Source: Cyanobacteria bacterium OH_PDB_112
GTDB lineage: Bacteria > Cyanobacteriota > Vampirovibrionia > Gastranaerophilales > CAJFVJ01
Direction of reading: 5' to 3'
DNA length: 13,964 bases
Assembly (NCBI GenBank): GCA_023457295.1
Contig: JAEWLZ010000084.1
Span: 1-13,964 of the forward strand
The position numbers were made by a program, and so were the translations under genes. Shown here one piece after another: positions 1-8,470 of this stretch (positions within the stretch are counted from its first letter, which is position 1; every line of letters starts with the position of its first letter). The notes under the pieces are model-generated. The model was given only the letters and a program-made list of their open reading frames with translations. It ran no database searches and had not been told where the DNA came from.

Positions 1-1
1 T

Positions 2-727
2 CCCGGAAGTTATGAGCTTAATACGGATACATCAGACCACAGAGCTTTCAATTCTCAGGATGTTTATAAAATACAAGTGGAAAGAAAATCGCCTTTGCTT
101 TCAAACTTGCTTATAGCCGCAGGAGGAATCAAATTTGATGCGGATTTAGAGCATGTGAAAATTACAAATCCTAAAACAAACACCGATTTTGATATTAATT
201 TGATGGATATTATTGAAAAAGGGGATGTTACTCAAGATATTTATTTGATGGAAGGCGATGTGGTTCATGTTCCTTCTTTGCCTACACCGTTTGCGGTTAA
301 TGAAGAAAAATACAAAAAATACATTACATCTACTTTTTCTCCCAAATATGTTCCTGTAAGAGTATTTGGATATGTAAGTACTCCCGGACTTATCAGGCTT
401 GACAGTAGTGCGTCCATAACGCTTAATTCGGCAATTATGGCGGCAGGAGGATATTTGACAGATGCGGCATATGCTCCTAGGGAAGTTTATATAAGCAGAC
501 CTGATGTGTCAGGCAAACTTGTGACAAGAAAAGTAAATCCTATGAAAAGCGATGTTATGGTAATGCCTAATGATATTGTTTATGTTCCTGAAAAAGCAAG
601 ACCGTTGATTGCTAAAGCATTTGAAGCTGTAACTAAAATATTGATGCCATTCAATACTTTTGCAAATACTTACAATAACTGGGCTCTTATGTCAAACCCT
701 ACAAGATACCAGGTAATAGGGAAATAG
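2..727 (+). CDS. Wza-like polysaccharide export protein, SLBB domains (5' end outside window)
   Basis: The reading frame is open from the first complete codon (base 2), so the gene starts upstream; the in-frame GTG at 77 lies inside a domain and is not the start. The visible 241 residues hold two SLBB-type units. The first begins at the edge (PGSYEL) and runs through LLIAAGGI to the typical ending LMEGDVVHVPS. The second runs from VRVFGYVSTPG through IMAAGGYL to MPNDIVYVPE. Such repeats occur in outer-membrane polysaccharide export proteins (Wza/KpsD/GumB type), where they form the periplasmic body of the export channel. The last 40 or so residues (ARPLIAKAFEAVTKILMPF onward) are partly amphipathic and could be the membrane-crossing tail; this is inference. 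The N-terminal signal or lipobox and the Poly_export domain cannot be seen. The next gene starts 9 bases downstream and encodes its usual inner-membrane partner. Confidence 0.88.
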   Translation, partial: PGSYELNTDTSDHRAFNSQDVYKIQVERKSPLLSNLLIAAGGIKFDADLEHVKITNPKTNTDFDINLMDIIEKGDVTQDIYLMEGDVVHVPSLPTPFAVNEEKYKKYITSTFSPKYVPVRVFGYVSTPGLIRLDSSASITLNSAIMAAGGYLTDAAYAPREVYISRPDVSGKLVTRKVNPMKSDVMVMPNDIVYVPEKARPLIAKAFEAVTKILMPFNTFANTYNNWALMSNPTRYQVIGK

Positions 728-736
728 AGTGATTAA

Positions 737-2896
737 ATGAATAGTGATATTTTTGAAAATTTAAATAAAAACAGATACTTCCGAAATTTCAAAAAAGATA
801 AGAAATTAATCTTTTCGGCAATGCTGATAGTTTTGGTTTGGTCTTTTGTTTACTTACTCTTTTTCTATAAAGCTGTTTATAAATCAACGGCAAAAATTTG
901 GATAAAAGATTTGGCAACAGAAGAATTTGTTGCGTCTTTGGATACTCAAAATCAAATGCAGCCTTTAACAGCTGCGGGAAACCCTATTCTTACGCAGATA
1001 GAAATATTAAAATCTGACCAGCTTAAAAGAACTATTGTGGAATACAAAGCAAAGCAGGGTGATAAGGTTGGTATTAACAGCATTGATATTGATGTAAAAA
1101 ACAAACCGAGTACAGATATTTTGAGCATAACACTGGGAGACGGCTCTCCTAAGAAAGCACAGGATACTTTAATTGCGGTTTTGGAAGAATATGACAATAT
1201 AAATCTTCTAATAAACCGAAAAATCAGTACGGCAAGACGTAAATATATAGAAGAAAAGCTTGCGGAAATTGATAAAAAACTTCGTGAAAAAAGAAGCGAA
1301 ATAGAAAAATTTAAATCGGCAAATTTGGCTATAAGTATAGATGAAGAGTCAAGAGAGCTGGTTGCACAAAAAATAGAGATGTCTTCAAAATTGGAAGATA
1401 TAAAAGGCAGTATGAAGAATACCCAATCATCACTTAGAGAGCTTGAGCGCCAGTTATCTTTGAAGCCAAAAGATGCAATCAGAGCGGTGGCTCTCGGCAC
1501 AGGAAATCAAACGTTGAATCAGCTTAGAAGTGATTTGAATATTGCTATGCAACAATATGAGTTTGATTCTGCCAAATTGGCTGATACAAACCCAAAAATG
1601 GTTGCCCAAAAAACTAAAATTGATACTATTAACAAACAAATAAAAGAACAGGTAAGATTAACGGTAGGCAAATATACTTCATCGCATGGAATAAATATTT
1701 ATGACCCTGTAAGGTCTGAGTTGGTAAAAGATCTTGCGGATTATCAAACAAGATTTATAGGGCTTCAGGCGGAAGAAAAAGCTTTAAACGGCAGTATTCA
1801 AACAATAAATCTTGAACAATCTAAAATTCCTCAAAAGAAATTCACTCTTGATATGCTTGAGCAGGAAGAACGTGCATTGAGCAGTGCTTATGACCAATTA
1901 AAAGAAAAACAGATTGAAGCCAAAATAAAAGAAGCTGAAGTTATGAGCAATGTTATTGTGGTTGACGCGCCTGACCTTCCAAAAGGACCTTCTTTTCCTT
2001 CTGTTTTTCAGGTGTTGGAAATGGCTATGTTGTTAGGCCTGATGGCGGGTTTGAGTGTTTCTGTTTTAAAAACGCTTATAGAAGATATTTGTGATGATAT
2101 AGAATCTATAGAAGCTATTACAAAAGTTCCTACACTTGGTATAATTCCTTGGTTGGAAACATTTATGCCTGATGAGCAACTACAGTTTATTCATGGAATC
2201 GCATATAATAATATCGTTTCCAATTTGATAATAAAATGTTCAAAAAATAATAATAAAGTTTTGACATTTACTTCATCCTCACTTAAAAAGCCTCAATCTA
2301 CAATAGTTTATTATTTGGCTTTAGGTTTAAAAAAACTCGGACATTCAGTTGTAATTATAGATAGTGATTTTAGAATACCTACGGTCATTAGAAATGCCGG
2401 AGTTGAAAATAAAGTCAAAATCAATTTATCGGATTTTATAATTTCAATAGAAAATAAATTCAGGCATACTCAAAAAATTGACCCCAAAGAGGTTATGGAT
2501 GTGCTTATTACAGATGAAAAAGAGATTAAACACCTTGGAAATAAAGATATTGTGTTCGAGCCTTACGAGTTCTTCGGGACCAATACTTTTGAATCTATAA
2601 TAGAAGTTCTAAAAAATGAATTTGATTGGGTTTTGATTGATACAGGTGCGGCACATATTACTCCTGAGTTTTTGATTATTTCAAAGCTGTCTGACGGTGT
2701 TGTCTTGTTTGTAAACAAAACAATCACATACACAATAATAAGAAATATTACCAAAGCATTGAAAAATGCGAATATACCTTTCATCGGAACAATTATACGT
2801 GAATCCAGCTCTAAGCTTGAAAAAGAATATGAAAAGTATTTGAAATTTCAGCAAGATAAGATGCTCAATGATGAAAAGATAGAAGCTTTATTTTAA
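737..2896 (+). CDS. GumC/Wzz-type chain-length protein with degenerate BY-kinase domain
   Basis: 719 residues. TM1 is at about 25-43, followed by a Wzz-like periplasmic region with long charged coiled coils (about 160-240 and 350-405). A Pro-rich PKGPSFP stretch (415-421) leads into TM2 (about 424-444), then a cytoplasmic domain. This is the GumC/ExoP/CapAB layout, in which the protein controls chain length and contacts the outer-membrane exporter. The cytoplasmic part keeps the bacterial tyrosine kinase fold: Walker A' VVIIDSDFRIP (538-548) and Walker B WVLIDTG (631-637). The Walker A site, normally SSxPGEGKST, reads TSSSLKKPQST (512-522), so both glycines and the lysine are gone (Lys to Gln520). 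The tail has only Tyr698 and Tyr701 rather than a long tyrosine cluster. ATP binding and autophosphorylation are therefore probably lost, leaving a structural or regulatory pseudokinase. ATG 737 lies 9 bases after the export gene; its ribosome site is weak. Confidence 0.88.
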   Translation: MNSDIFENLNKNRYFRNFKKDKKLIFSAMLIVLVWSFVYLLFFYKAVYKSTAKIWIKDLATEEFVASLDTQNQMQPLTAAGNPILTQIEILKSDQLKRTIVEYKAKQGDKVGINSIDIDVKNKPSTDILSITLGDGSPKKAQDTLIAVLEEYDNINLLINRKISTARRKYIEEKLAEIDKKLREKRSEIEKFKSANLAISIDEESRELVAQKIEMSSKLEDIKGSMKNTQSSLRELERQLSLKPKDAIRAVALGTGNQTLNQLRSDLNIAMQQYEFDSAKLADTNPKMVAQKTKIDTINKQIKEQVRLTVGKYTSSHGINIYDPVRSELVKDLADYQTRFIGLQAEEKALNGSIQTINLEQSKIPQKKFTLDMLEQEERALSSAYDQLKEKQIEAKIKEAEVMSNVIVVDAPDLPKGPSFPSVFQVLEMAMLLGLMAGLSVSVLKTLIEDICDDIESIEAITKVPTLGIIPWLETFMPDEQLQFIHGIAYNNIVSNLIIKCSKNNNKVLTFTSSSLKKPQSTIVYYLALGLKKLGHSVVIIDSDFRIPTVIRNAGVENKVKINLSDFIISIENKFRHTQKIDPKEVMDVLITDEKEIKHLGNKDIVFEPYEFFGTNTFESIIEVLKNEFDWVLIDTGAAHITPEFLIISKLSDGVVLFVNKTITYTIIRNITKALKNANIPFIGTIIRESSSKLEKEYEKYLKFQQDKMLNDEKIEALF

Positions 2897-2909
2897 AGGA
2901 TAAATAGGG

Positions 2910-3686
2910 ATGAGAATTAAATTTTTTGGAGTATATCTTGATATTGTTACGATGGAAGAGACTTTGGATAAAATTTCAGAGTTTATTGAAAAGAAACAGT
3001 GCGTGCAACATGTTGTGGTTAATGTTGCCAAACTTATTTATGCGCAAACAAATCAATCCCTTAGAGATATAATAAATTCTTGCCCGCTTATAAATGTAGA
3101 TGGTGCCGGTATTGTACTTGGAGCAAGGTTTTTAGGTATCAAAATCCAAGAAAGAGTGACAGGCATAGATTTGATGCAAAAACTGATAGAACATTCATCA
3201 ACTAAAGGGTATCGAATTTATTTTTTCGGTGCAGAAGAAGATATAATCAAAAGAGTAGTCGAAATTTATACTCAAAAGTATCCTAACCTTGTAGTGGCGG
3301 GATATAGAAATGGTTATTATTCCGATGAAGAGGAAGAAATTATTGTAGAAGATATAAAAAAATCAAAAGCCGATATTCTATTTGTAGCAATGGGTTCGCC
3401 TAAAAAAGAGATTTTTTTGAATAAGTATTCAGAGCGTTTGGGTGTTTCATTTACTATGGGAGTTGGTGGAAGTTTTGATGTTGTTGCAGGAAAGGTGAAA
3501 AGAGCTCCAATGTGGATGCAGGCTTTGAATTCCGAGTGGATTTTCAGGCTTATTCAGGAGCCAAGACGCATGTGGAAGAGATATTTTGTCACAAATTCAA
3601 TTTTTGCCTGGATGCTTATTGAAGAATTTGTAAAACAAAGAGTTAGAAAGTTTATTCCTGAATATAATAAGAATGAAATGCAGTAA
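2910..3686 (+). CDS. WecG/TagA/CpsF-family (GT26) glycosyltransferase
   Basis: 258 residues, the usual length for this family, which transfers N-acetylmannosamine, its uronic acid or a related sugar from a UDP donor to a lipid-linked first sugar on the cytoplasmic face of the membrane. Family landmarks appear in order: NVAKL (38-42), INVDGAGIV with the likely catalytic Asp64, ERVTGIDL, YFFGAEE, NGYYSDEEE, VAMGSPKKEIF, GVGGSFDVVAGKVKRAP, and a basic C-terminal segment SEWIFRLIQEPRRMWKRY. In relatives that last segment completes the active site and contacts the membrane. AAAGGA (2895-2900), overlapping the stop region of the preceding gene, lies 9 bases before ATG 2910 and supports this start. 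It probably adds the second sugar of the repeat unit; the exact sugar cannot be read from sequence. Confidence 0.93.
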   Translation: MRIKFFGVYLDIVTMEETLDKISEFIEKKQCVQHVVVNVAKLIYAQTNQSLRDIINSCPLINVDGAGIVLGARFLGIKIQERVTGIDLMQKLIEHSSTKGYRIYFFGAEEDIIKRVVEIYTQKYPNLVVAGYRNGYYSDEEEEIIVEDIKKSKADILFVAMGSPKKEIFLNKYSERLGVSFTMGVGGSFDVVAGKVKRAPMWMQALNSEWIFRLIQEPRRMWKRYFVTNSIFAWMLIEEFVKQRVRKFIPEYNKNEMQ

Positions 3687-3689
3687 ATT

Positions 3690-5033
3690 ATGACCGGTGA
3701 ATTCAGTAATCTTGAAAAAACGCTTATAGGATTGGTACTTTTAGGAGGAGCTTTGGTTATGTTCTTTCCTATTCAGTATTTGATTGTGGGATTATTGGTT
3801 TTTGCTGGGCTGACTTTTTTACTTGTAAATCCTAAGATTTGTTTTTATTTGGTGGTGTTTACTATTCCTTTTACGGAACGTATAAGGATTTTACCTATAA
3901 GTTTTTCGCCAAACGATATTGCTATTTTAATATGTTTTATTTCAGCTTGTTTAAATATCTTTTTTAAAGATAAAAGGGTAAATTTAAAAACTAGCATAGA
4001 TGCCTGGATGATTATTCTTACATTTTTATATTTTATAACAGGGATTACCTCTGTAGGAGAGACAGGCATTCTATCTTCTTTTAAATTTTTTGAAGCAGTG
4101 ATAGCTTTTTATTTATCAATTTATTTCGTAAGAACAAAACAAATCACTATAGCTAAAATTATAAAAACCATTTTTATTACAGCTCTGTTTCAAGCTTTTT
4201 TAGGGGTATTTCAATCTTTAACAGGTATTGGGGCAACTTTTCGTTCAGCAAGGGGTTTTTGGGGATATTTTGGGTTGGGCTCAAATATGGTGTGGCATGG
4301 AATGGGAACAATGGGACATTTTAATATGTTAGGAAACTTTTTAATTACAATTTTACTTTTTAGTCTGCCTATTTGCTATTATTTGATAAAAAATAAAAAA
4401 AGCAATCATTTAATAACCAAAACATTATTTTTTGGTATTATTACAACCTATTCTAGAGGTAGTTTATTAGGTTTGACCTTTGGGTATTTTTATTTTTTGT
4501 TTTTAACAATGAAAAATAAAGTAAAATTTTATTCTATTTCAGTAATTAGTGGTTTATTAGTATTGTTTTTAAAATATTATTTGAGTAATACCTCTTATGT
4601 TGAAACACTCAGTTCCAGAGATGATATTTGGAAAGGTGTTATTGGAGGGATTTTAAGTAATCCAAGGTATTTATGGCTAGGTGGCGGGTTAAATTCTTAT
4701 GAAGAAGTAGTTTACCCTTATTTGCCCCAAAATAATACTATGTGGTTTGCTCATAATTTTTATTTATTGTGTGTTCAAGAAATGGGCATAATTGGGACAA
4801 TAATTATTTTTTCTTTTCTCATTTTTATTATGATTGATACTTGTAAAAAATTTAAGACTTGTTCAAAATTATTGAGCACTATAAGTTTATCTACAAGCTT
4901 ATGTGTTTTTTCTATTTTTTTCATAAGTATTTATGATCATGCTTATTCTTTAACTTTTTTTAAAATATTATTATTTATAATACTAGGTATTGTTTATGCA
5001 AAAGATAAAAAAATATTTACAACAGCTGTTTAA
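3690..5033 (+). CDS. O-antigen ligase/Wzy-family polysaccharide polymerase
   Basis: 447 residues, very hydrophobic, with about ten or more membrane helices. Hallmarks of the Wzy_C/O-antigen-ligase superfamily occur in order: MGHFNMLGNF (208-217), TYSRGSLLGL (253-262), SSRDDIWKGV followed by NPRYLWLGGGLNSYE, and HNFYLLCVQEMGIIG (355-369) with the conserved HN and E-x-G. Beside a flippase and chain-length protein it is most likely the polymerase that joins flipped repeat units on the periplasmic face. Polymerases and WaaL ligases cannot be separated by motif alone, so the role rests on context. ATG 3690 is three bases after the previous stop and has only a weak ribosome site. A strong AGGAGG (3743-3748) precedes an in-frame ATG at 3759, but starting there would remove part of the first hydrophobic helix, so 3690 is preferred. 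The 3' end overlaps the next gene. Confidence 0.88.
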   Translation: MTGEFSNLEKTLIGLVLLGGALVMFFPIQYLIVGLLVFAGLTFLLVNPKICFYLVVFTIPFTERIRILPISFSPNDIAILICFISACLNIFFKDKRVNLKTSIDAWMIILTFLYFITGITSVGETGILSSFKFFEAVIAFYLSIYFVRTKQITIAKIIKTIFITALFQAFLGVFQSLTGIGATFRSARGFWGYFGLGSNMVWHGMGTMGHFNMLGNFLITILLFSLPICYYLIKNKKSNHLITKTLFFGIITTYSRGSLLGLTFGYFYFLFLTMKNKVKFYSISVISGLLVLFLKYYLSNTSYVETLSSRDDIWKGVIGGILSNPRYLWLGGGLNSYEEVVYPYLPQNNTMWFAHNFYLLCVQEMGIIGTIIIFSFLIFIMIDTCKKFKTCSKLLSTISLSTSLCVFSIFFISIYDHAYSLTFFKILLFIILGIVYAKDKKIFTTAV

Positions 5034-6291
5034 AAGTAAATTTGTTAAAGATTTGGGTATTGTATTCTCTGAGAATGTGATAACTAAGTGTTTAAATTTT
5101 GTAATCATAATAATATTGACAAGATTATTAGGGCCAACTGATTATGGAAAATATTCATTTATCTTTGTTGCGATGACTATTATTAGTGCGATTCTTGATT
5201 TTGGGATGGAAAATACGGCGGTAAGATTTTATAATAAAGAAAAAAATGCGAAAAATTCAATTTTTGGTCTTTATTTTTTATCTAAAATTATTATTTTATT
5301 TTCTGTGATTTTATTTTTTCTATTTTTTGGAAAAAATATTTTTTTACTGATGAATAAAAAAGAACTTATTCCATATATACCTTTTTTAATCATTGGAATA
5401 ATAGGAGAATCTTTATTTTTTATTAATGATACTTATTTACAAGCTATTCAAAAATTCAGATTAAGGGCGATAATAAATATAAGTAGATATCTAATGGGGC
5501 TGTGCTATGTAATTCTATTGTTTTTAAATAGGTTAATTTTATTAAAATACGTATTTTATATATATTTTATTCCTCTAGGTATAGCTGTGTTTTTTATTTC
5601 TAACTATATTAGCTTTTCAAAAGAATATATTGTAAATAAAATTAGTAAAAAGTTATTTTCTGAAATTTTAAATTATCAGAAATGGATGACAAGTCTTGCA
5701 ATTGGGTATAATATTTTGGGCAGGATTGATTTTTTTATGATTTCTTTGTGGTGTAATTATACTCAAATAGGTATATATAATGCGGCTTTTCAATTAACAG
5801 CAATTGTCTCTTTTCTCCCTTATGTTTTTGGGAAAGTATTATTACCTAAAATGGCCGGTTTATCCGAAGAAGAAATTTTTGATAAAACTAAACAAATTAT
5901 AAAACCTCTTATAATAATAGTTTTATTAATACTTTGCCTAATTCCATTAACAAAATGGATTGTTCCTATATTTTTAGGAGAACAATATATTTCTTCTATT
6001 GTTATATTACAAATATTATTAATATCTTTCACCGTTTCTTTTTTAACTATGCCTTTTGAACAAGCATTTTATTCTTTAGGTAATCCGTTAATAATATCTC
6101 AAGGAAGATATTTGCAAATTTTACTTGTTGTTCTTTTGAATATTTATGCAATCCCTAAATATGGTATAATAAGTGCTGCGATTAATGTTTTAATTACTAG
6201 AATATTGTTTTTAACAATTATTAGCCTTGTGTTTTATCAACATAATAAAAGATTAAGTAATCAATTTAAGGAGCCTTGTTACGAAAATTAG
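4996..6291 (+). CDS. Wzx-type polysaccharide flippase (MATE/MOP superfamily)
   Basis: 431 residues with about twelve to fourteen predicted membrane helices. The N-terminal signature is typical of polysaccharide-synthesis transporters: LTRLLGPTDYGKYSF (41-55) followed by AILDFGMENTAVRFYNKEK (65-83). The family moves undecaprenyl-linked repeat units from the cytoplasmic to the periplasmic leaflet. ATG 4996, with AGG at 4985-4987 eight bases upstream, gives the N-terminus MQKIKKYLQQ; an in-frame TTG at 4990 is too close to the AGG. The start lies inside the end of the polymerase gene (38-base overlap), suggesting translational coupling. The 3' end carries AAGGAG inside its coding sequence, which appears to serve the next gene. 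Base composition is extremely AT-rich: 5281-5340 contains only 7 G/C in 60. Substrate specificity is unknown, as expected for these fast-diverging proteins. Confidence 0.92.
   Translation: MQKIKKYLQQLFKSKFVKDLGIVFSENVITKCLNFVIIIILTRLLGPTDYGKYSFIFVAMTIISAILDFGMENTAVRFYNKEKNAKNSIFGLYFLSKIIILFSVILFFLFFGKNIFLLMNKKELIPYIPFLIIGIIGESLFFINDTYLQAIQKFRLRAIINISRYLMGLCYVILLFLNRLILLKYVFYIYFIPLGIAVFFISNYISFSKEYIVNKISKKLFSEILNYQKWMTSLAIGYNILGRIDFFMISLWCNYTQIGIYNAAFQLTAIVSFLPYVFGKVLLPKMAGLSEEEIFDKTKQIIKPLIIIVLLILCLIPLTKWIVPIFLGEQYISSIVILQILLISFTVSFLTMPFEQAFYSLGNPLIISQGRYLQILLVVLLNIYAIPKYGIISAAINVLITRILFLTIISLVFYQHNKRLSNQFKEPCYEN
6268..6273 (+). promoter_or_regulatory. Shine-Dalgarno AAGGAG that decides the start of the first LbH acyltransferase
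   Basis: AAGGAG sits inside the last codons of the flippase gene. Seven bases downstream is ACG AAA ATT AGT AAA, in frame with the acyltransferase. No ATG, GTG or TTG in that frame lies at a workable distance. The site argues that translation begins at ACG 6281 or that an ancestral ATG there was mutated. Confidence 0.55.
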
Positions 6292-6853
6292 TAAATTAAT
6301 ATATTTAATCAAGTCTGATTTGCATAGAACAGCAGGTAATGCTGAATCGAAGACATTTTTAAAAAATTTATTTTTAGATAGAGGGTTTAAAATATGTTTA
6401 TTATATAGGATATGTAATTACTTTTATTGTAATAATAATAATTTTTTACTTAATCTATTTAAAATATTCAATAGATATTATCAAACAAAATATTGTATAG
6501 ATCTTTCTTACAAAACTGCTATTGGGAGCGGTTTATATTTAGGACATGTTTTTTCTATTGTAATAAGTCCTAAAGCAAAAATAGGAAAAAACGTGAATTT
6601 TAGTCAAAATGTAACAGTGGGGCTTGCGAGCAGAGGATCTCGAAAAGGCTATCCTACTATTGGGAACCATGTTTATATTGGACCTGGAGCAATTATTATA
6701 GGTAATATTAATATTGGTGATAATGTAGCTATAGGCGCTAATTGTGTTGTCACTAAAGATATTCCTGACAATGCTGTTGTAGTTGGTGTTCCTGGGAAAA
6801 TAATATCTTACAATGGTTCAGAAGATTATATCATTAGGACAAATTATGGATAA
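6281..6853 (+). CDS. Serine-acetyltransferase-like LbH acyltransferase, apparent ACG start
   Basis: 190 residues if read from ACG 6281. The helical N-terminal region (ISKLIYLIKSDLHR, then DRGFKICLLYRICNYF) resembles CysE-like proteins of exopolysaccharide loci. A left-handed parallel beta-helix of hexapeptide repeats follows: IGSGLYLGH with a likely catalytic His89, AKIGKNVNFSQNVTVG, YPTIGNHVYIGPGAIIIG, INIGDNVAIGANCVV, then IPDNAVVVGVPGKII. These enzymes move an acetyl group from acetyl-CoA, here probably to a sugar hydroxyl or amine. The first ordinary in-frame start is TTG 6320, but it falls inside the conserved SDLHR segment and has no ribosome site. ACG 6281 is seven bases after AAGGAG and yields the expected N-terminus. 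The gene therefore either uses a rare ACG start or lost its ATG. It overlaps the flippase by 11 bases and the next gene by 8. Confidence 0.85.
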   Translation, partial: TKISKLIYLIKSDLHRTAGNAESKTFLKNLFLDRGFKICLLYRICNYFYCNNNNFLLNLFKIFNRYYQTKYCIDLSYKTAIGSGLYLGHVFSIVISPKAKIGKNVNFSQNVTVGLASRGSRKGYPTIGNHVYIGPGAIIIGNINIGDNVAIGANCVVTKDIPDNAVVVGVPGKIISYNGSEDYIIRTNYG

Positions 6854-7967
6854 AAAGAATAATAAAATTAATATATTGCATCTAATCTCGTCATTGCAAG
6901 TCGGTGGGGCAGAGAAGCTTTTAATTGACTTGTTAAAGAATACTGAGTCAAAAGATATTAATTTCACCGTAGTTGTAATGAATGATAAGATAGATGAAAA
7001 CTTAAAAAAAGAACTTTTAAATACGGGCTACAAAATTTATTTTTTAAACAGAAAAGAAAGCCATAAACACCCAAAATATTTTTTTCAGTTAAACGATATT
7101 ATAAAAAAACATAAAATTAATATAGTTCATTCTCATAATTATGGCGGTAAACATTGGGCAATATTATGCAAAATATTAAAACCAAACTTAAAAATAGTCC
7201 ATACTATACATGATTCTCTTATAATTAAAAATTCAACTAAAATAAATATTTTTTTACATAAATATTTTATTGATAAGAGTATTGCTATTTCAAAAACAGT
7301 ATGTAATGAATGTATAAGTGAAAAGATTTTTAAAGTTATACAAATATATAATGGTGTTAAAGTTAAAAAATTCAATGCAAAAAAGATACCAAACAAAAAT
7401 ATTTTTAATATTATTAATATCGCTAGAATTATTCATCAAAAAAAAGGGCAGGATATCCTTATAAAGGCATTAAAAGAATGTAAAAATAAAGGAATGAATT
7501 TCAGGTGCAATTTTGTTGGAGGAGTCTACGATTATGATCAAGGGTCTTTTGAGTATTTAAAAAAGTTGGTAAATGAATTCGACCTTCAAAAAAATATAAA
7601 TTTTTTAGGGAATAGGGAAGATATTCCTGAATTATTAGCCGAATCGGATTTGTTTATATTGCCTTCAAGATACGAAGGTTTAGGATTGGTTCTTTTAGAG
7701 GCTATGGCTGCTGGAGTTCCTATTATAGCAAGCAATATTGATGGACCTGCCGAATTAATAGAACATGAAAAAAACGGACTGTTGTTTGAAAGTGAAAATC
7801 ATTTAGATTTGGCGGATAAGATTTTTGATTTTTATAATAATGAAAAAAAGAGAGAATTATTGGCGGAAAATGCTTATAAATTTGTTCAAGATTTTGATAT
7901 TTCTGTTATGAGTAAAAAATATTGTAAATTATATTTGGACAAAAGTAATTATAGCCGATATAGATAA
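6846..7967 (+). CDS. GT4-family glycosyltransferase (GT-B fold)
   Basis: 373 residues. The N-terminal acceptor domain starts HLISSLQVGGAEKLL with the glycine-rich GGAE loop (20-23), and NIVHSHNYGG continues the first Rossmann fold. The donor-binding half shows NIARIIHQKKGQDILIKAL (191-209), FLGNREDIPELLAESDLFI, and the E-x7-E motif in YEGLGLVLLEAMAAG (Glu277 and Glu285), then GPAELIEHEKNGLLF. This pattern is characteristic of retaining GT4 enzymes that use nucleotide sugars and work at the cytoplasmic face on lipid-linked acceptors. ATG 6846 is chosen because AGGA (6836-6839) is six bases upstream and the product begins just before the first beta strand; an in-frame ATG at 6813 lacks a good site and lies deep in the preceding gene. 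Donor sugar and linkage are not predictable. Confidence 0.93.
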   Translation: MDKKNNKINILHLISSLQVGGAEKLLIDLLKNTESKDINFTVVVMNDKIDENLKKELLNTGYKIYFLNRKESHKHPKYFFQLNDIIKKHKINIVHSHNYGGKHWAILCKILKPNLKIVHTIHDSLIIKNSTKINIFLHKYFIDKSIAISKTVCNECISEKIFKVIQIYNGVKVKKFNAKKIPNKNIFNIINIARIIHQKKGQDILIKALKECKNKGMNFRCNFVGGVYDYDQGSFEYLKKLVNEFDLQKNINFLGNREDIPELLAESDLFILPSRYEGLGLVLLEAMAAGVPIIASNIDGPAELIEHEKNGLLFESENHLDLADKIFDFYNNEKKRELLAENAYKFVQDFDISVMSKKYCKLYLDKSNYSRYR

Positions 7968-7984
7968 AGGAGATTAAATTTACC

Positions 7985-8470
7985 ATGATAACTAATCATA
8001 TAATGTTTTTTTATAGAATATGTAATAAATTGCATTATAGCCAAGTTAAACAAAAAAATATTGTAAAAAAAAGTTTTTTTAATCTTTTACTAATTATTTT
8101 AAACGGTTATTACCGGTTACTTTCAAGTATATTATATGGTGCTTTTATTCCATATACAGCAAAAATAGGTAATAATATAAAGTTTCCTCACGGATTGTTT
8201 GGTATTTTTATATCAATGGGGGCTGAAATAGGAAACAATTGTACAATTTTTCATCATGTCACAATTGGATCAAGTAAAGGATATTCACCCAAAATCGGTG
8301 ATAAAGTATTTATTGGTTGCAATAGCTGTATAATTGGTAAAGTTATTATTGGTACTAATTGTCAAATTGGAGCTGGTACTACAGTAGCAGATGCTGAAAT
8401 CCCAGATAATTCTACTGTGGTAGGTTGTCAATTTAGAATAGTAAACGAAAAAATAATGGATAATAAATGA
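7985..8470 (+). CDS. Second serine-acetyltransferase-like LbH acyltransferase
   Basis: 161 residues. The N-terminal helices (FFYRICNKL, FFNLLLIILNGYYRLL) match the short membrane-hugging region of small CysE-like acyltransferases. The left-handed beta-helix follows: AKIGNNIKFPHGLFGIFI (59-76) with His69, AEIGNNCTIFHHVTIG (80-95) with His90/His91, SPKIGDKVFIG, CIIGKVIIGTNCQIGAG, and IPDNSTVVG. The role is probably O- or N-acetylation of a sugar in the repeat unit. It resembles the upstream LbH protein in layout but differs through most of its sequence, so the two may act on different positions. AAGGAG (7967-7972) lies 12 bases before ATG 7985, a longer gap than usual; an in-frame ATG at 8003 is a less likely start because it trims the conserved N-terminus. 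The gene overlaps the next by four bases (ATGA). Confidence 0.9.
   Translation: MITNHIMFFYRICNKLHYSQVKQKNIVKKSFFNLLLIILNGYYRLLSSILYGAFIPYTAKIGNNIKFPHGLFGIFISMGAEIGNNCTIFHHVTIGSSKGYSPKIGDKVFIGCNSCIIGKVIIGTNCQIGAGTTVADAEIPDNSTVVGCQFRIVNEKIMDNK

Noticed and set aside
77..727. GTG at 77 as the start of the export protein
   Set aside because: The frame is open to base 2 and the GTG lies inside an SLBB unit, so the gene begins outside the window.
952..1639. Minus-strand open frames opposite the chain-length gene
   Set aside because: They mirror a clear GumC-type coding region, have Ser/Phe/Ile-rich low-complexity products and no ribosome site.
3743..3761. AGGAGG followed by in-frame ATG 3759 as the polymerase start
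   Set aside because: The GGAGGAG encodes Gly-Gly within a membrane helix; starting at 3759 would cut the first hydrophobic segment expected in the family.
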